64,000 bases of DNA from Candidatus Altimarinota bacterium (GCA_028691535.1 JAQUZB010000001.1:186001-250000), one strand, 5' to 3'; shown: positions 43,388 through 55,288, counted from the first letter of the stretch. The notes: generated by a model not told the origin, from the sequence alone. Translations and numbers: made by a program.

Positions 43388-44257
43388 TTATTTAAAATAA
43401 TATCAAATTCATATTAAACATATTACTAAAAAAGCTAATAATATTTGTTTTTTTGTTGGATTATCTCAAAGTATAAATTTCATTGAAAAAACAGAAAAAA
43501 CTATTGTAATAAAACTTAAAAGTGAAGCAATTAAAACTCAAGAACTTTTTATTATAGAAATAGATAATATAAATCAAAGCCGTCATAAAATTCAAGTTAA
43601 TAATCTATATTTATAAAATTGCTTATTTTGCTTAAAAATTGATTTGAAATCACTTCTTAAAAATAAATTTACTACTAAATGAAATATTAAATATATAAAT
43701 ATAATAACTGCAAATATATCTAAAGTTGAGTATTCAAGCAAAATATATCACATAATTATAGTTGTACATGCATACAAAAATTTTACTAGTAAATATAATT
43801 TTATATCTCTATCTAATCATATATTTTTAAAATCCATACTAAAAAGCATAATTATTACAACTGTAATTATAGAAATTATAAGTGTAGTTATACTTTGATA
43901 TCATGTCTCTCAATAAAATAGTATAAATCAAAGGATGATAACAAATAATTTATCAAAATTTGAATAAGGTAATATCTTTGAAATTTTCACTTTTTTTATA
44001 ATATTTGATTCAATTAATGATCAAAATCAATCAAATAGTCATCAAAGTATAAGTAAAAAAATGAAATATTTTTCATTAAAAATATTTGAATTTATTCAAT
44101 TTATAAAAACAAGCGAGTAAATAAAAAATAATCCTAATATAGGTGCAATTAATACAAATAATGGATTAGATAATGTTGTATTATCAATTGATTTTTTCCG
44201 GAAACTACCTGCTAATGCAGATATAAACGATGTAAATATTCAAATTATTATATTCAT
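43388..44257 (-). CDS. EamA/DMT-like multi-pass membrane protein
   Basis: This 289-residue protein resembles the next gene in length, helix count and start (MNIIIGIFTSFISALAGSFR). About ten hydrophobic segments are seen, the last ending LAFLVICLIGIGYYFK, similar to the end of its neighbour. The ATG overlaps the upstream region by one base after the 208-residue gene's stop, so the three genes form one operon. It probably forms a transporter with the neighbouring gene product. Confidence 0.65.
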
Positions 44258-44258
44258 A

Positions 44259-44885
44259 TTAATTAAAAAGTTCTTTTATAAAATCAATTATTTTTTGTAA
44301 AAATGATCTAGTATCTAATTTCTTTCAAAACTTTTTTTCATCAATTTCAATAAGCTCATTTTTTATATCAATTGTATTTTCTTGAATCTTAATTAAATTT
44401 TTATCTAGTATAGCAATAAAACCAGAAAAAAGATTTAATCATGTTATTGAATCTGGATTTATTTGATTTGCAAGTAGAGTTAATGCTGAATTTAGTTTTG
44501 TAATTGTTTGAACTCTGTAAACATCGTCTGATAATGCTTTTATATATTGTTCATGAGTAATTCTTAATTCTTTTGGTAAATAACTATCTACATCTTTTAC
44601 ATCCTCAATTTCATTTATTTTTTCAAAAATCTTTGCAATTTCTTCATTTGAAATATTTATTCCTGAAATTATTTTATCTGCAGTTTCGCTTGATATAACT
44701 CAATATTCAACTAATTCTTTTAAGTTTCAAATTTTTTCTTCGGTTTCTATTTCAACTGTTATTTTTTCTTTAGTTGCAATGAACTCCAAATGTTTTTTTT
44801 CTTCTTCTTTAATTTTTTCATCATCTAATAATTTATTATTTTTATTCTTACTATCTTGATTGATTCAATTATTTTCAATAGTCAT
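44259..44885 (-). CDS. Hypothetical soluble helical protein
   Basis: This 208-residue acidic protein begins MTIENNGINQDSKNKNNK and is very rich in glutamate, lysine and isoleucine, suggesting mostly helices. The middle has EYGVISSETADKIISGINIS, which resembles a small bundle. The C-terminus ends FLQKIIDFIKELFN, an amphipathic helix that may attach to the membrane. It lies first in an operon with two EamA-like transporters. No family is recognised. Confidence 0.55.
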
Positions 44886-45006
44886 ATTTTAAATATTATA
44901 ATTTAATATAAATTATTATACTTAAAAATTTAAATTTAAAAAATATTTGCATTAAATACGATTTTAAAATATAATTTGAATACATTTTATTATTAAATTA
45001 ATACAT

Positions 45007-45960
45007 ATGCTTAGATTTATTGTTCCGCTAATACTAGTTTTATTACCTTTATTTTCTATTGGTAGTTATTGAGTTTCAGGTATTGTTCCGTCAATTATAT
45101 TTGATATAATACTTATATCACTTTCGACTAGAGTTGTAACTCCAAATACTGTTAAAACAGTTGAATTTTTAGGTAAATATAACAGAGTTTTAAGACCAGG
45201 TTTAAATTTTATTATTCCATTTTTTGAATGGACTAAAAGTCAAACATTGTTTAGAAGAAACTTCCCTATTGATGTAGAATGAATAACTTGAGATAAAGTT
45301 ACATGACTTATCGGTTTAAATGTAATCTACTACGTTGAAGATGATAAAAATGATACTGAGGAAGGTAATATTTATAAATCAATCTATAATATAGATGACC
45401 CAAAAACAATGATGAGATCGACTATTGATGAACAATTAAGAGCTATGATGGTTACATTTACTCATAAAAATATTTTTGAAAAAAGAGAAGAAATTGGTGA
45501 GGCAATTGAAGAAAGATTAAGAGTTAAATTAGCATCATTTGGTTATAGATTAGATTCAATTCAAGTAAGAGATGTAAAACTTGAATCATCAGTTATGGCT
45601 GCAATGAATAAAGTAATTGAAACACAACAATTAAGAGAAGCTGCATTAAATGAAGCTGAAGCAAAAAAAATAATGCAAGTAAAAGAAGCTGAAGCTGAAA
45701 AAGAGTCAAAAATACTTCTTTGAGAAGGTATGGCTGGACAAAGAATGAAAATTGCTGAGTGATTTAAAGAATCTGTTGAATTAATTAAACAAACTGATGA
45801 TTCACTAAATGCTGAAAAAGTATTACAATTCCTTTTAGACTCATCTAGAATTGAAACTCTTTGAAATATTGGATCAAAAGAAAATGCAAAATTAATCTAC
45901 TTAAATGAAGATTTAGAATGAAGAGCTTCTAAATTAGTTTCTGGAAGTGAAATTATGTAA
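45007..45960 (+). CDS. SPFH/Band 7 (stomatin/prohibitin) family membrane protein
   Basis: This 317-residue protein has two N-terminal hydrophobic segments (residues 1-22 and 27-40), then the Band 7 domain: RVVTPNTVKTVEFLGKYNRV, PGLNFIIPFFE, a beta-rich core, and MMRSTIDEQLRAMM. The long C-terminal helix (EAEAKKIMQVKEAEAEKES) is typical of the family. SPFH proteins form membrane rings or scaffolds that organise proteases and lipids. A small partner gene follows after 14 bases. Confidence 0.92.
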
Positions 45961-45974
45961 TTTATAAAAATTTT

Positions 45975-46232
45975 ATGGTAATAAACGTTAATAATTCTTG
46001 ATTAGAAAGAATTGATTTAGATAAATCAAATGTAGATGAAGAATTAGCATGGGTAATTAAAGTTTTAGAAATTTTAGTAAAATCAAAAATAACTGATTTA
46101 ACTAGATTAAATGATTGAAATATTTTAACTTGAAAACTAGGTTTTAAATTTACTACTATTGATTGAAAAAATTATAGAGCTATTGATTGAGATTGAATCT
46201 ATGAAGAAACTTTAAAATTAGTTGCAAAATAA
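45975..46232 (+). CDS. Hypothetical protein, 85 aa, downstream of SPFH gene
   Basis: This small soluble protein reads MVINVNNSGLERIDLDKSN, then a helix and a C-terminal beta hairpin with several tryptophan/glycine turns (TTIDGKNYRAIDGDGIYEE). Five or more glycines are TGA. The position 14 bases after the SPFH gene, and a terminator at once after, mark it as the second gene of that operon. No family is recognised. Confidence 0.6.
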
Positions 46233-46254
46233 AAACTCCCGTAGGGAGTTTTTA
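46233..46254. terminator. Terminator between convergent genes
   Basis: The GC-rich stem AACTCCC-GTA-GGGAGTT with A- and T-runs lies directly between the ends of the plus-strand operon and the M28 peptidase gene. Confidence 0.85.
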
Positions 46255-47265
46255 TTTTGCTTCACTTATAATTCAATAAATAGCTTTCACTACTTCTGTC
46301 ATTTTATCAAAATTTAATGTATCAATTGTATCAAAATCATTATGATAATTTTTATTTCTAAGAAATGAAGTATCAGTAATCATATATGCTTTATATCATA
46401 AATTCCAATAACTTCTATGATCTGAAAAATCAACTCATTTAATAATTTTAGGTGCATTAAATGATTCAACAGGTATAGTAGAATTTGAAATCATACTCTT
46501 TTTCAATTCTCTTATTTTAAAATCAAATAACTCTCATACTAATGCAATAAAATTTCATTTTTTAGGATAAAACCGGTTTTGAAATCTTATTTGATAATTT
46601 TGAATTATATCATCTCAAAAAACTCAAATCATTTCTAAACTGATCATAAAATTTATTTTTTCACCTTTATCTAATAAACTTTTTGCATGAACATAACTTC
46701 ACATATTTACGCTATCAAAAAAAGGAGGTTCTTCTAATGTATATGCAACAAATTCTAAATTTTTATTAGGTTTATTAACTCCAACTAATCTAGTTAATTC
46801 AATTAATCATGCAACTCATGAAGCATTATCATCTGCTCATTTAAATATTCAGAAAATCATTTTATTATCTATTTGAACATATTCTCAATAAACATCATAA
46901 TGTGCTCATATTATAATTTTATCTCATTCTCATTTAAATCTACATATTACATTTTTATATTCCTTATCTCTAACTATATATTTCTGAAATTCAACTTCAT
47001 CACATCAATTATCTTTAAAATTTTTATATATATAATCTGCAACTTTATCTAGTACTTTTGTTTCATAATAAGTTCTTTGTATTTCAAAATCAGTTAAGTA
47101 TTTTACATGTTTATATAGATTGTCTTTAGATGCATCTATAATTTGATTTGATTTTTCAATATTTCAAAAAATAGGATTAGTTATTATAAAATAAAAAAAA
47201 GCGAATCACAAAAAAAACAAAAAATATATAAAATATCTAAAAGTTACATAATTTATTCTAACCAT
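46252..47265 (-). CDS. M28-family zinc aminopeptidase, membrane-anchored
   Basis: This 337-residue protein has an N-terminal hydrophobic anchor (about 8-28) and an extracellular M28 domain. Zinc-site landmarks are IIIGAHYDVYG (His/Asp), KGADDNASGVAGLIEL (bridging Asp), YTLEEPPFF (general-base Glu-Glu) and a late histidine in YHNDFDTIDTL. It would trim peptides outside the cell, which fits an organism that must take up amino acids. Glycines are mostly TGA, including in the metal-binding loops. It is followed upstream by a barstar-like gene. Confidence 0.9.
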
Positions 47266-47274
47266 ATTAATTAT

Positions 47275-47598
47275 TTATGAATATAAAAATATATAAAATC
47301 AATTAACAGAATTTAAATCATTTATTATTTCTTTAAAAATATCTTTATCACTAATAGTAAGATTTTCAATATTAATTAAATTAATTAATATTTCATTTTC
47401 ATTATTAATGAAATCTCTATTGTATAAAATATCCCAGAATCAATCCCAATTTTTTCAAAAATAATTAGGAAATCATAAATTTTCAGAAAATATATTAAAT
47501 ATATCATTTTTTGAAATTATTTTTTCTAAGTTTATATTTATTTCTATAAATTTAACTTTATCTTTATTAAATTTATTAATTAAATCATTTTTTTTCAT
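47275..47598 (-). CDS. Barstar-family protein
   Basis: This 107-residue protein has the barstar (barnase inhibitor) core: an N-terminal strand, a helix, and then the conserved segment FPNYFGKNGDGFGDILYNRD, which matches the family's F-P-x-Y-(F/Y)-G-x-N-W-D-(A/G)-(F/L)-W-D pattern. The C-terminal strand-helix is polar. Barstar proteins bind and block microbial ribonucleases. No barnase-like toxin is next to it, so it may protect against incoming RNase toxins. It starts three bases after the FemAB-like stop, suggesting co-transcription. Confidence 0.8.
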
Positions 47599-47601
47599 AT
47601 T

Positions 47602-48645
47602 TTATTCAGGTTTTTTATAATAATAACCTCTTTTTATCCTTCTTATGGATTCTACCAAATAATTTATCCAATATTTTTTTGATATTGGTAAATCTTGTGC
47701 ATGGAGTAAACTATAATCAAATCATGCAAATTTTCTCTTAAATTTACTAACTCAGGCAATTGGATGTTTTGGATTATCATCTGGAGAAACTCACCAAAAA
47801 TTATATATTTCACAATTATTTTCTTTTGCATTTTTTATTGCTTCCCATTGGCATAGATAATTAGGTGAAAATTTATGATTTACTATTTCACTACTTGCAA
47901 CATAATAAACACAAGTTTTTCAAAATCTAATTGTCATCAAAATACTTTCTGTAATTCAATTGTAATTTGTACTTATTGTAGTTATATTTTCTCAAAAAAC
48001 ATTATATAAATTTTCTATAAATTCCGGGCTAAATGAATGGTAACCGACTTTTTTTGAATGATTAATATGCATTTCTATTAATTTTTCCTTTTGATCTCTA
48101 TTATTTCAAATAACAATTTTAACTCATTCTTTTTCAGCTCTATTTATATAATATCTATCTGATTTTTTGATATTTGAAAATAAAACTTCTAAATCTGGTT
48201 TTAAATCTAATAAATGTGTATCTTCTGCATGTTCATGCATCGGAGCATTTATAAAACCTAATTTTTCAAATGATTTTTTATTTGAAATAGTGTTTTTAAC
48301 TGGTGAATTAAATCTGATAAAATCAGATTTTTCATTTATTGCAAATGACTTTAATTCTGGTAAAATTGCTTGCAATACTTCAAAAAAATCTAGCTTATTT
48401 ATTATAAGTGGTGTATGTGGACAAAATAAATATGTTCATCTTTTTGCTACATTTTTAATCAATGGAATAATTCATACAAGATTATTTTTTTCATCATAAA
48501 TTCAAAATTTAAATACAATTTTTCATGCTAATTCTTGGAACTCAGTCCATTCCCAACTGGATAAAAAACTATAAAATTCAAAATTATTATTTATAACAAA
48601 ATTATTCCATATTTCTTTTGATTTTATTTCTTTAATTTTATACAT
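47602..48645 (-). CDS. FemAB/FemX-like aminoacyltransferase (GNAT fold)
   Basis: This 347-residue protein belongs to the Fem/peptidoglycan interpeptide-bridge family. It starts MYKIKEIKSKEIWNNFVINN and has the paired acetyltransferase-like halves: FYSFLSSWEWTEFQE at the start, IKKSDRYYINRAEKEGVKI in the middle and LCQWEAIKNAKENNCEIYNF, then GVSPDDNPKHPIAGVSKFKRKF at the end. These are typical FemAB words. It likely adds amino acids to peptidoglycan stem peptides or acts in surface polymer synthesis. It lies in the envelope cluster with DegT and MurF-like genes. Confidence 0.85.
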
Positions 48646-48671
48646 TTATATTTTTGAAATTAAATTATTAT

Positions 48672-49946
48672 TTATTCTGGTTTAACATATACATAAGTAT
48701 CTATTAAATTTATAATCCTTCTTTGATCTTTTTTGTTGATATTTTTATTATTTGGTAAAAAAAGTAATTTACTCGCTATTTCTTCAGCTACTAAACAATC
48801 AGATTTATACATTGCATTTTCCAAATTACTTCAAAGTGGGACAATATTTGAACCAGTCCAAGTTCTTCATAATAAAACTTTATTACTTTTCATATAATTA
48901 TAGAAATCTTCCATAATTTCTTCTGATTTAAACAAGATTGGATATCTAAAATGATTTAATGTTTCTATAACTAATTCTTTAAAAACTGGTTTAAAATAAT
49001 TATTTTCAATGTTTTCATCATAAAATGTTGCTATTTCTTCCCTATCTCTTTGATAGAAAAATATCCTATGCATATCGTACAATGCTAATGCGGCCAATGA
49101 GTTTGGTAACATATAATTTAAATCTTCATTATTACAATCTTTTTCTTTTTGTTCCAAAATTTCATTGATAATTCAAATCTTTCTTGAAAAATATATTATT
49201 GCTTTTCATAATCCAAAAAAACTATAAGTTTTAAGTGATAACATTCAAACTATGTTGTAAGTTAAATTTTTACACACAAGTGATATAGGAGGTAAAACTA
49301 GATTTTTTTTGATATTTGGTATTTTCTTAAAATATTCTTCATTATTTATAACTAAAAATCATCAATTTACTGATGAAATTACCTTATCTCTTCAAGTTGA
49401 AAAAATTGAAAAATCAAAAAAACTACCATGCTTTAAATCATCATATTTTGATCATAGTGAGTGTGAACAATCTTCAATTACAATTAAATTGTATTTTTCA
49501 ATTATTTCTTTTATCTTGTTAATTGGAGCTGATTTTCAAAAAGTATGTTGGATTATAATAACTTTTGTTTTATCTGTTATTTTTGATTCAAGTAATTCTA
49601 AATCAAAAGACAGAGTTTTTTTATCTATTTCGGCATAAATTGGAGTTCATTTTGCTTGAATTATAGAATTTATAACAGAAATGCAATTATATGAATTTAT
49701 AATTATTTCATCATCTTTTTTAATTCAAATCATTTTTAAACAATGAAATAATGCGCTTCTAGCATTGTAAAATGAAATAATTCTTGATTCTCTTAGATTT
49801 AAATAATCTAGTAATTTTTTTTCTATCTTTTCATTATATTTTCATTTTCTAATGAAATGTAATTTATAAGTAAGAAAAGCAAGAGATTTTAAAAAATGTT
49901 TTTTACTTAATGTTGTAAAGAAATCTGTGATTATTATTTTTTTCAT
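48672..49946 (-). CDS. DegT/DnrJ/EryC1-type PLP-dependent sugar aminotransferase-like protein
   Basis: This 424-residue fold type I protein has IIINSYNCISVINSIIQAKG near the start of its core, GTPIYAEIDKKTLSFDL, VIEDCSHSLGSKYDD with the PLP-contacting aspartate, and FSTGRDKVISSVNGGFL with the Schiff-base lysine. The last third is helical. Such enzymes make amino sugars for surface polysaccharides. Its ATG lies inside the end of the MurF-like gene (13-base overlap in another frame), so translation is coupled. A variant fused function cannot be excluded. Confidence 0.8.
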
Positions 49947-51511
49947 ATTAAATTCTTAAGTTGTAGTTGAGATTTTCTTCATTCAAATAAAAGTACATCA
50001 TTTTTTCAAATTTTATTTAAATTTTCTATAATATTTTCAATCTTATATCAACCCGATATTAATCAATTTATAAAATCTTTTTTATTATTAATTCAAACAT
50101 AAAATACTTTATCTACTAGTTTCTTTTTTGCAATTTTTTTTCAAATTTCAAAGTGAATTTCTGCTGATTTTTTTCATAACTCCAGTATATCATCCATTAT
50201 TAAAAAACTTTTTCATCAATTTTCTACAAAACTATTCAAAACTTCTAATCAAGCATAAAGTCATCATTCTGATAAATTATAAGTATCATCTAGTAGAACA
50301 CTATCATTATACTTAATTATATCCAAAGTATTACTTGGCATTTTCAAATCAAGTAATGAATTTTTAATTATTTCCTTATCTATTCAAATATCATAACAAA
50401 ATGCTAAAACTCATGTTATATTAACTATATTATGAGTTCAAAGTAAATTTGTTTTATATATTGTTTTACTTCATTTATAGTAAAAATTAAACTTTGTAAT
50501 TGCTTTTTTTATTTCAATTATTTCAGATTTAGCATCACATTTTTCTTTTATTCAATAGGTAATAATGTTTGTTTTTTTGTTAAATTTGGCTTTTACAATA
50601 TTTTTATCATCTCAATTCACATAAAGAATTCATTTATTTTCAATTACTTTAAGTTCAATTTCACTCTTTGCCTTAATTGTATTTTTAATTCATCAAAAAA
50701 GTGCTAAATGTTGATTTCAAATTGCAGTTAAAAATCCATATTTATGATCAACTATTTCTCATAGAGTTTCAATTTCTCAAATCTTGTATGCTCACATTTC
50801 AACTACAAAATAATCATATTTATCTTTTAATTTTTTTATTATTAAATCAGAGATTCAAAGCTCTGTGTTTATATTTTTTGGAGTTATTAATACTTTTGAG
50901 TTTTTTTCTAATATTTGACTTAAATATTCTTTTACACTAGATTTTCAATAACTTCAAGTTATTCAAATTTTAATTGGTTTAGTACAAATTTTAGATTTCA
51001 TTTTTGCTTCAAAAAAAATCTTTTTCTTCAATTTATTTACTAATGGTAAACTAAAAAATACAGATAAAAATATAACAAGAAACGGGAATGATAAGTTAAA
51101 TAATATGAAAAAATATATATTTTTTGTAAAATATAAGAATAATGATTCTAATATTAGAAAAATAAAAATCGTAAAAATAAGTCTAGAAGTTACTTTTGGA
51201 AATATAATTTTTCTTTTTGCAATTTTTGAAATCACAAAAAAAGTTTCTAAAATAAGTAAATATAAAACAACATTAAAAATAACTGTTTCAATTAATGGAT
51301 TAATAAAATATCAAAATGTAAGTATTAAAACTGGAATTTCAATATAAAACCAAAAATTAAATATAGCTTTCTTTCACTGAGCAGTAGTTATATATTCAAA
51401 AAATCTATCAAATCTATACTCTTTTAATTGAATACTAAAAAACCAAAATAAGTATTTATTTAATAATGGAAATATTGATAATATAAGTAATAATGTTAAA
51501 TTTGTTTTCAT
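49934..51511 (-). CDS. murF: MurF-like Mur ligase with N-terminal membrane domain
   Basis: This 525-residue protein has an N-terminal region of about 170 residues with four to five hydrophobic helices, then a Mur ligase. The ATP loop reads GITGSYGKSSVKEYLSQIL, where glycines are TGA. The central domain has TPKNINTELGISDLI, YFVVEMGAYKIGEIETL and LTAIGNQHLALFGG. The C-terminal domain has LLDDTYNLSEGGLYAGLEVL, the D-D-x-Y-N motif. MurF adds D-Ala-D-Ala to the UDP-MurNAc peptide. The membrane extension is not found in standard MurF and may tie it to lipid-linked substrates. The frame reads through a TGA into the next gene's start before TAA. Confidence 0.85.
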
Positions 51512-51514
51512 AAA

Positions 51515-52276
51515 TTATATATTTTTTAAAAAAGTATCTACCAATTTGTTTGGATTTTTTAGATGAATAGAGTGAGTTTCATCTTCCATAATTATAAGTT
51601 TAGATCTTATTATATTTTTCCTCATAAAATAAGCATCACTTATTGGAGTATAGGTATCTTTTTCTCACCAAATCAATAGTGTATCTAAATCTATTTTTTT
51701 TATTTCTTCACTTATGTCATTATTTATTATATTTAGATAAGTTTCCTTTAGAAAAGGTGTTTCTTCACTTTTTATATAATCAGCTCATCCTATAAAAGAG
51801 TATATTTTTTTTCTTAATTTTTTAAATATTTTAAATCTAAAAATTAATTTAAATGGTTTAGAAATTATATTAAAGATGATTTTTTTTACATTTCTTTTTT
51901 TATCATTTCTAATTCAAGCGCTATTATTTAAAATTAATTTTTTTATATTAAAAATATGAGAATTAACTATTTTTATAGAAATTGCTCAGCCATTACTATG
52001 TCACCAAAGTATGAAATTATCTAGATTTAATTCTCTTAAAAAATTACTTACTACTTTTGAATATTCATCTAAATCAAAAACATAATTTAACTTAGTTTCT
52101 CAAAATCAAGGTAGATCTGGAATTATAACATTGAAACCTGATTTCATAAGTAATTCTCAAACATAAATCCAACTATTACTATTTCAACCCCAACCATGCA
52201 AAATAACAATAGTTTCACTATTGTTATCATAAATAAAGTCTTTGTATTTAACTTCTAACTTTGTTTTATTTTGCAT
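51515..52276 (-). CDS. Alpha/beta hydrolase
   Basis: This 253-residue hydrolase has the oxyanion motif VILHGWGGNSNSW, the strand-turn IIPDLPGFGETK, the nucleophile elbow GGHSNGGAISIK with the catalytic serine, LIGGEKDTYTPIS with the acidic residue, and THSIHLKNP with the histidine near the C-terminus. A complete triad is therefore visible. Substrate cannot be told; an esterase or lipase acting in envelope metabolism is plausible. Its stop lies three bases from the MurF-like start, so it is in the same operon. Confidence 0.85.
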
Positions 52277-52345
52277 AAAAATAAAAAAATTAATTATGTA
52301 TAGAATATAACTAATTTTTTGTAAAATTGAAATAATTTTGTAATT

Positions 52346-53083
52346 TTAGTTTTTAATTACTGGTTTTCATGCTTCTTTAGCATTACCATTTCATAATGAT
52401 GTATCTATTATCTCACCTGAATATATTGTTCAAGTATTAGTATTATCAGTGGATGTATTAGTGTTCTCTGGTAGAGTATTAGTATTATCAGTGGATGTAT
52501 TAGTATTTCCTGGAGTTATATTAGTTTGCTCAGGAATTATATTAATATTAGTATTAATTTTAGTATTATCAGTAGTTGTATCATCTGCAAAATCTCATTC
52601 AATATATATTTTTTCCTTTTCTATTTTATTATCTTTATTTATATTATCTTTATTTATATTATCCTTGATTATATCATTTTCAGGTTCATTTTTTGTATTA
52701 TTATCAACAACTTTAGTTTCATCAGCCTTCTTTACATCTGGTGTTTTAGTTATTGATTCAGCAATATTAGTATAAGTTTCAACAATAAAAGTTTTAATAT
52801 CTGAAAATTCAAATTTTCAATTATTATCATTTGGATTAATAGTATTGGAATCTGTTAAATTATTTAATGTTAAATCTTGATTATCAATATTTTCTCATGA
52901 ATTTATATCAATATTTTCACTATTTCAACTATCAAGGTTATTTTGTTTAAAGTCTGACTTAACAACATTAACTTTACTACTAGTATTATTAACTTTTACC
53001 CTATTTGTAGTATTAGTTGTATCATTGTTTGTACCACAACTATTTAAGAATAATATTGTTAAAATAATAATTAAGTATTTCAT
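52346..53083 (-). CDS. Lipoprotein with Asn/Thr-rich low-complexity repeats
   Basis: This 245-residue protein starts with a lipoprotein signal (MKYLIIILTILFLNSCGTNN) with lipobox LNSC at residues 13-16. The mature part is dominated by asparagine, aspartate, threonine and lysine. It includes tandem words such as NTSTDNTNT and NKDNINKDN near residues 130-220. It looks like a flexible surface stalk or linker. It ends GNAKEAGKPVIKN. No domain is recognised. The repeats could be prone to length change. Confidence 0.7.
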
Positions 53084-53163
53084 AGAAAAATTATAAAAAA
53101 ATAAATTACAAATTATATATTTTATTGTATTCAAACTATTTTAATTGCAAGAAAATATATAAA

Positions 53164-53226
53164 TACTCTAATTAAAAAACAAATAAAGTCAGCTTAAATT
53201 TAAGCTGACTTTATTTGTTTTTTAAT
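53164..53226. terminator. Long bidirectional terminator hairpin
   Basis: A long near-perfect palindrome (AAACAAATAAAGTCAGCTTA ... and its complement) runs across about 50 bases between the two lipoprotein genes, with T-runs on both sides. The stop of the 53222-53635 gene lies in its edge. Confidence 0.85.
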
Positions 53227-53635
53227 TAGAAAATGATCACTTAACAGTTACATTTTCTAGATCAATAGTTTTTCATATATCAACTGAATCAAATTCTTGA
53301 TTTCAATCAGTAATTAAATTTATATTACCATTATTAATTGAAACTGATTCAGTATTTCAAGTATTATTTAATTCTAAATTAGTATCAATTATATCAAATG
53401 TAGTTTCTGGACTAAGATTATTATTTTCTCAACCACTATTTGTTATAATATTTTGTAACTCATCTAATTTAATTTCATCCATATTTTCAACTTTAACAAT
53501 TCAAACTCATTCAACATTTGCTTCAATATTTAAAATTTCATTTTGACCTATATTTTCATTTTCGATATTAATAGAGTTATTTCAGCAACTGAACACTAAA
53601 AAAACAATTAAAACAATAAAAAAGTATTTTTTCAT
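53222..53635 (-). CDS. Small lipoprotein, unknown function
   Basis: This 137-residue protein has a lipoprotein signal (MKKYFFIVLIVFLVFSCGNN) with the cysteine at residue 17. The rest is polar and rich in asparagine, glutamate, isoleucine and threonine, in short beta-like stretches such as GVGIVKVENMDEIKLDELQN. It ends VTVKGSFSN. It is probably anchored to the outer face of the membrane. It follows the FN3-type pilin gene by about 22 bases and may be co-transcribed with it. Confidence 0.65.
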
Positions 53636-53656
53636 ATATAATTATAATAAATTAAA

Positions 53657-55288
53657 TTATGGTAATGTTGTTACATTTTTAGCATTTTTAACTCAAAATC
53701 ATGTAACTCATCAAAATGGTCAAGAAAAATTTCAAAAACTTCAACTTCATGTTACTCATACTATTCTAAATGGATATGTTGTATTTTGTAATAATCAAGA
53801 ACTTGTAAAAATATTTTCTGTATTATTTAATGATTCTCACATAAACATTCATCACATATATGCATAATATTTAGATGCAGTTGGCATTATATCCCAAGTC
53901 ATTGTAACACTTCATGTTCAAACAGAAGTTACTGTTAAGTTTGTTATATTTCAAAGAGTTGTAGGTGCAGTTTTATCAGTTAATAATGGTGTTACATTTG
54001 ATAATTGATTTGCAGACATTCTTGAACGAACTACGTGTTTATATGTTGAATTTGCAGATAATCATTCAAAATGTGCAAAATTATTAGGTGTAGTTCATAT
54101 AAAAATTGGAGAAGGTGCATATATATAATAATCGTATCATATAGCTCAAGACATTGAATCCCATGAAAGTGAAATTGAATTATTTGAATTATGTGTTTTT
54201 TTAAAGTTTGTAGGAATTCCTGGAGCAGTAGAATATGCTAATATAGTTGATGGGGCCGAAATTGCAGTTGTTCATCTAATAGATGATACACTAATATTTT
54301 GAATAGTATTAGATGGTAATAAATTAAGAGTAGCCGATAATCATGTAAGTGTTCATAATAGAACTCAATTATTATATATTGCATATCATGTTGCTTCTGA
54401 ACTAGATGGCCGAGAAATTCATATTTGACTTTCATTTGATCAAAGTCAATTAACTATAGTAGGTGGTGGAGGAGCGGTTCTAGAAGTTAAAACATCACTT
54501 AATACTGATTCAGTTCAACTGTTTTTTCAAGTAATTGATAAATCATAGTTTGTATTTGCAGTTAATCAATTTATTGTTGCTCAAGTTGAACTAGTATATC
54601 AAAGTAATGTTCAATTTAAATGTAATCAATATTGAGTTGCTCAAGTTAATGAATTCCATGAAAAACTTATACCTGTATCTGTTTGTAAATTTGACAAAAG
54701 TCAATCTGGTTTATCAAGTGCTATAATAACTGGTGCTATATTGATTATAGGATCAGCAACTTCATAAGGCAAAATAATATCTCAATTTACAATAAATAGT
54801 CAACTAGAACTTTTGACAATACTAGGACTATCATTATTAATATCAATTTTAGTATAATTTCATCTTACAATAGCAAGATTTGTTTCTTCACTTACAGTTG
54901 ATATTTGAGTAAATTTATAATCAAATTTATCAGTAGATCATTCAGAATAAGCTAAAATATAATCTCATTTTGTTTTTGGATCTCTAAATTTAACTCAGTC
55001 TTCTTTCAATAATGTAAAGTTAGTTATTCATTGTTCAATAGTAGTAATTTGATTATTAATAATTCAAGTATTAGTTACTTTATTATCAATAATATCTGAA
55101 ACAGATTCTCATTTTATTTGTTCAAGATCAACCTTATTTAATATACTATTTATATCAGATATTCTTTTAGTATCTCTAGCTCAAACATTATATCATTGTA
55201 GATTTATAAAAGCAATAGTTCAAAGAATAGAAATTATTGTTATAACAACAATTAATTCAACAAGTGTAAACCCCTTTTTATTAAACAT
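53657..55288 (-). CDS. Type IV pilin-like protein with fibronectin type III-like tip
   Basis: This 543-residue protein begins with a prepilin leader (MFNKKG then [16 protein letters not shown]) and the shared pilin middle domain (KRISDINSILNKVDLEQIKG; LAIVRGNYTKIDINNDSPSI). From about residue 190 it has about four fibronectin type III-like modules. Typical words are ISFSGNSLTGATQYGLHLNG, ITGKNSGTESVLSDVLTSRT and FRIVGVTGSGSFG, with alternating strands. It would place Ig-like adhesive modules on a pilus. It is the third pilin of the window with the same shaft and a different tip. Confidence 0.85.

Noticed and set aside
52526-52756. Overlapping plus-strand frames in the lipoprotein region
   Set aside because: They are shadows of Asn/Thr/Asp-rich repeats of the minus-strand lipoprotein, which has a clear lipobox.
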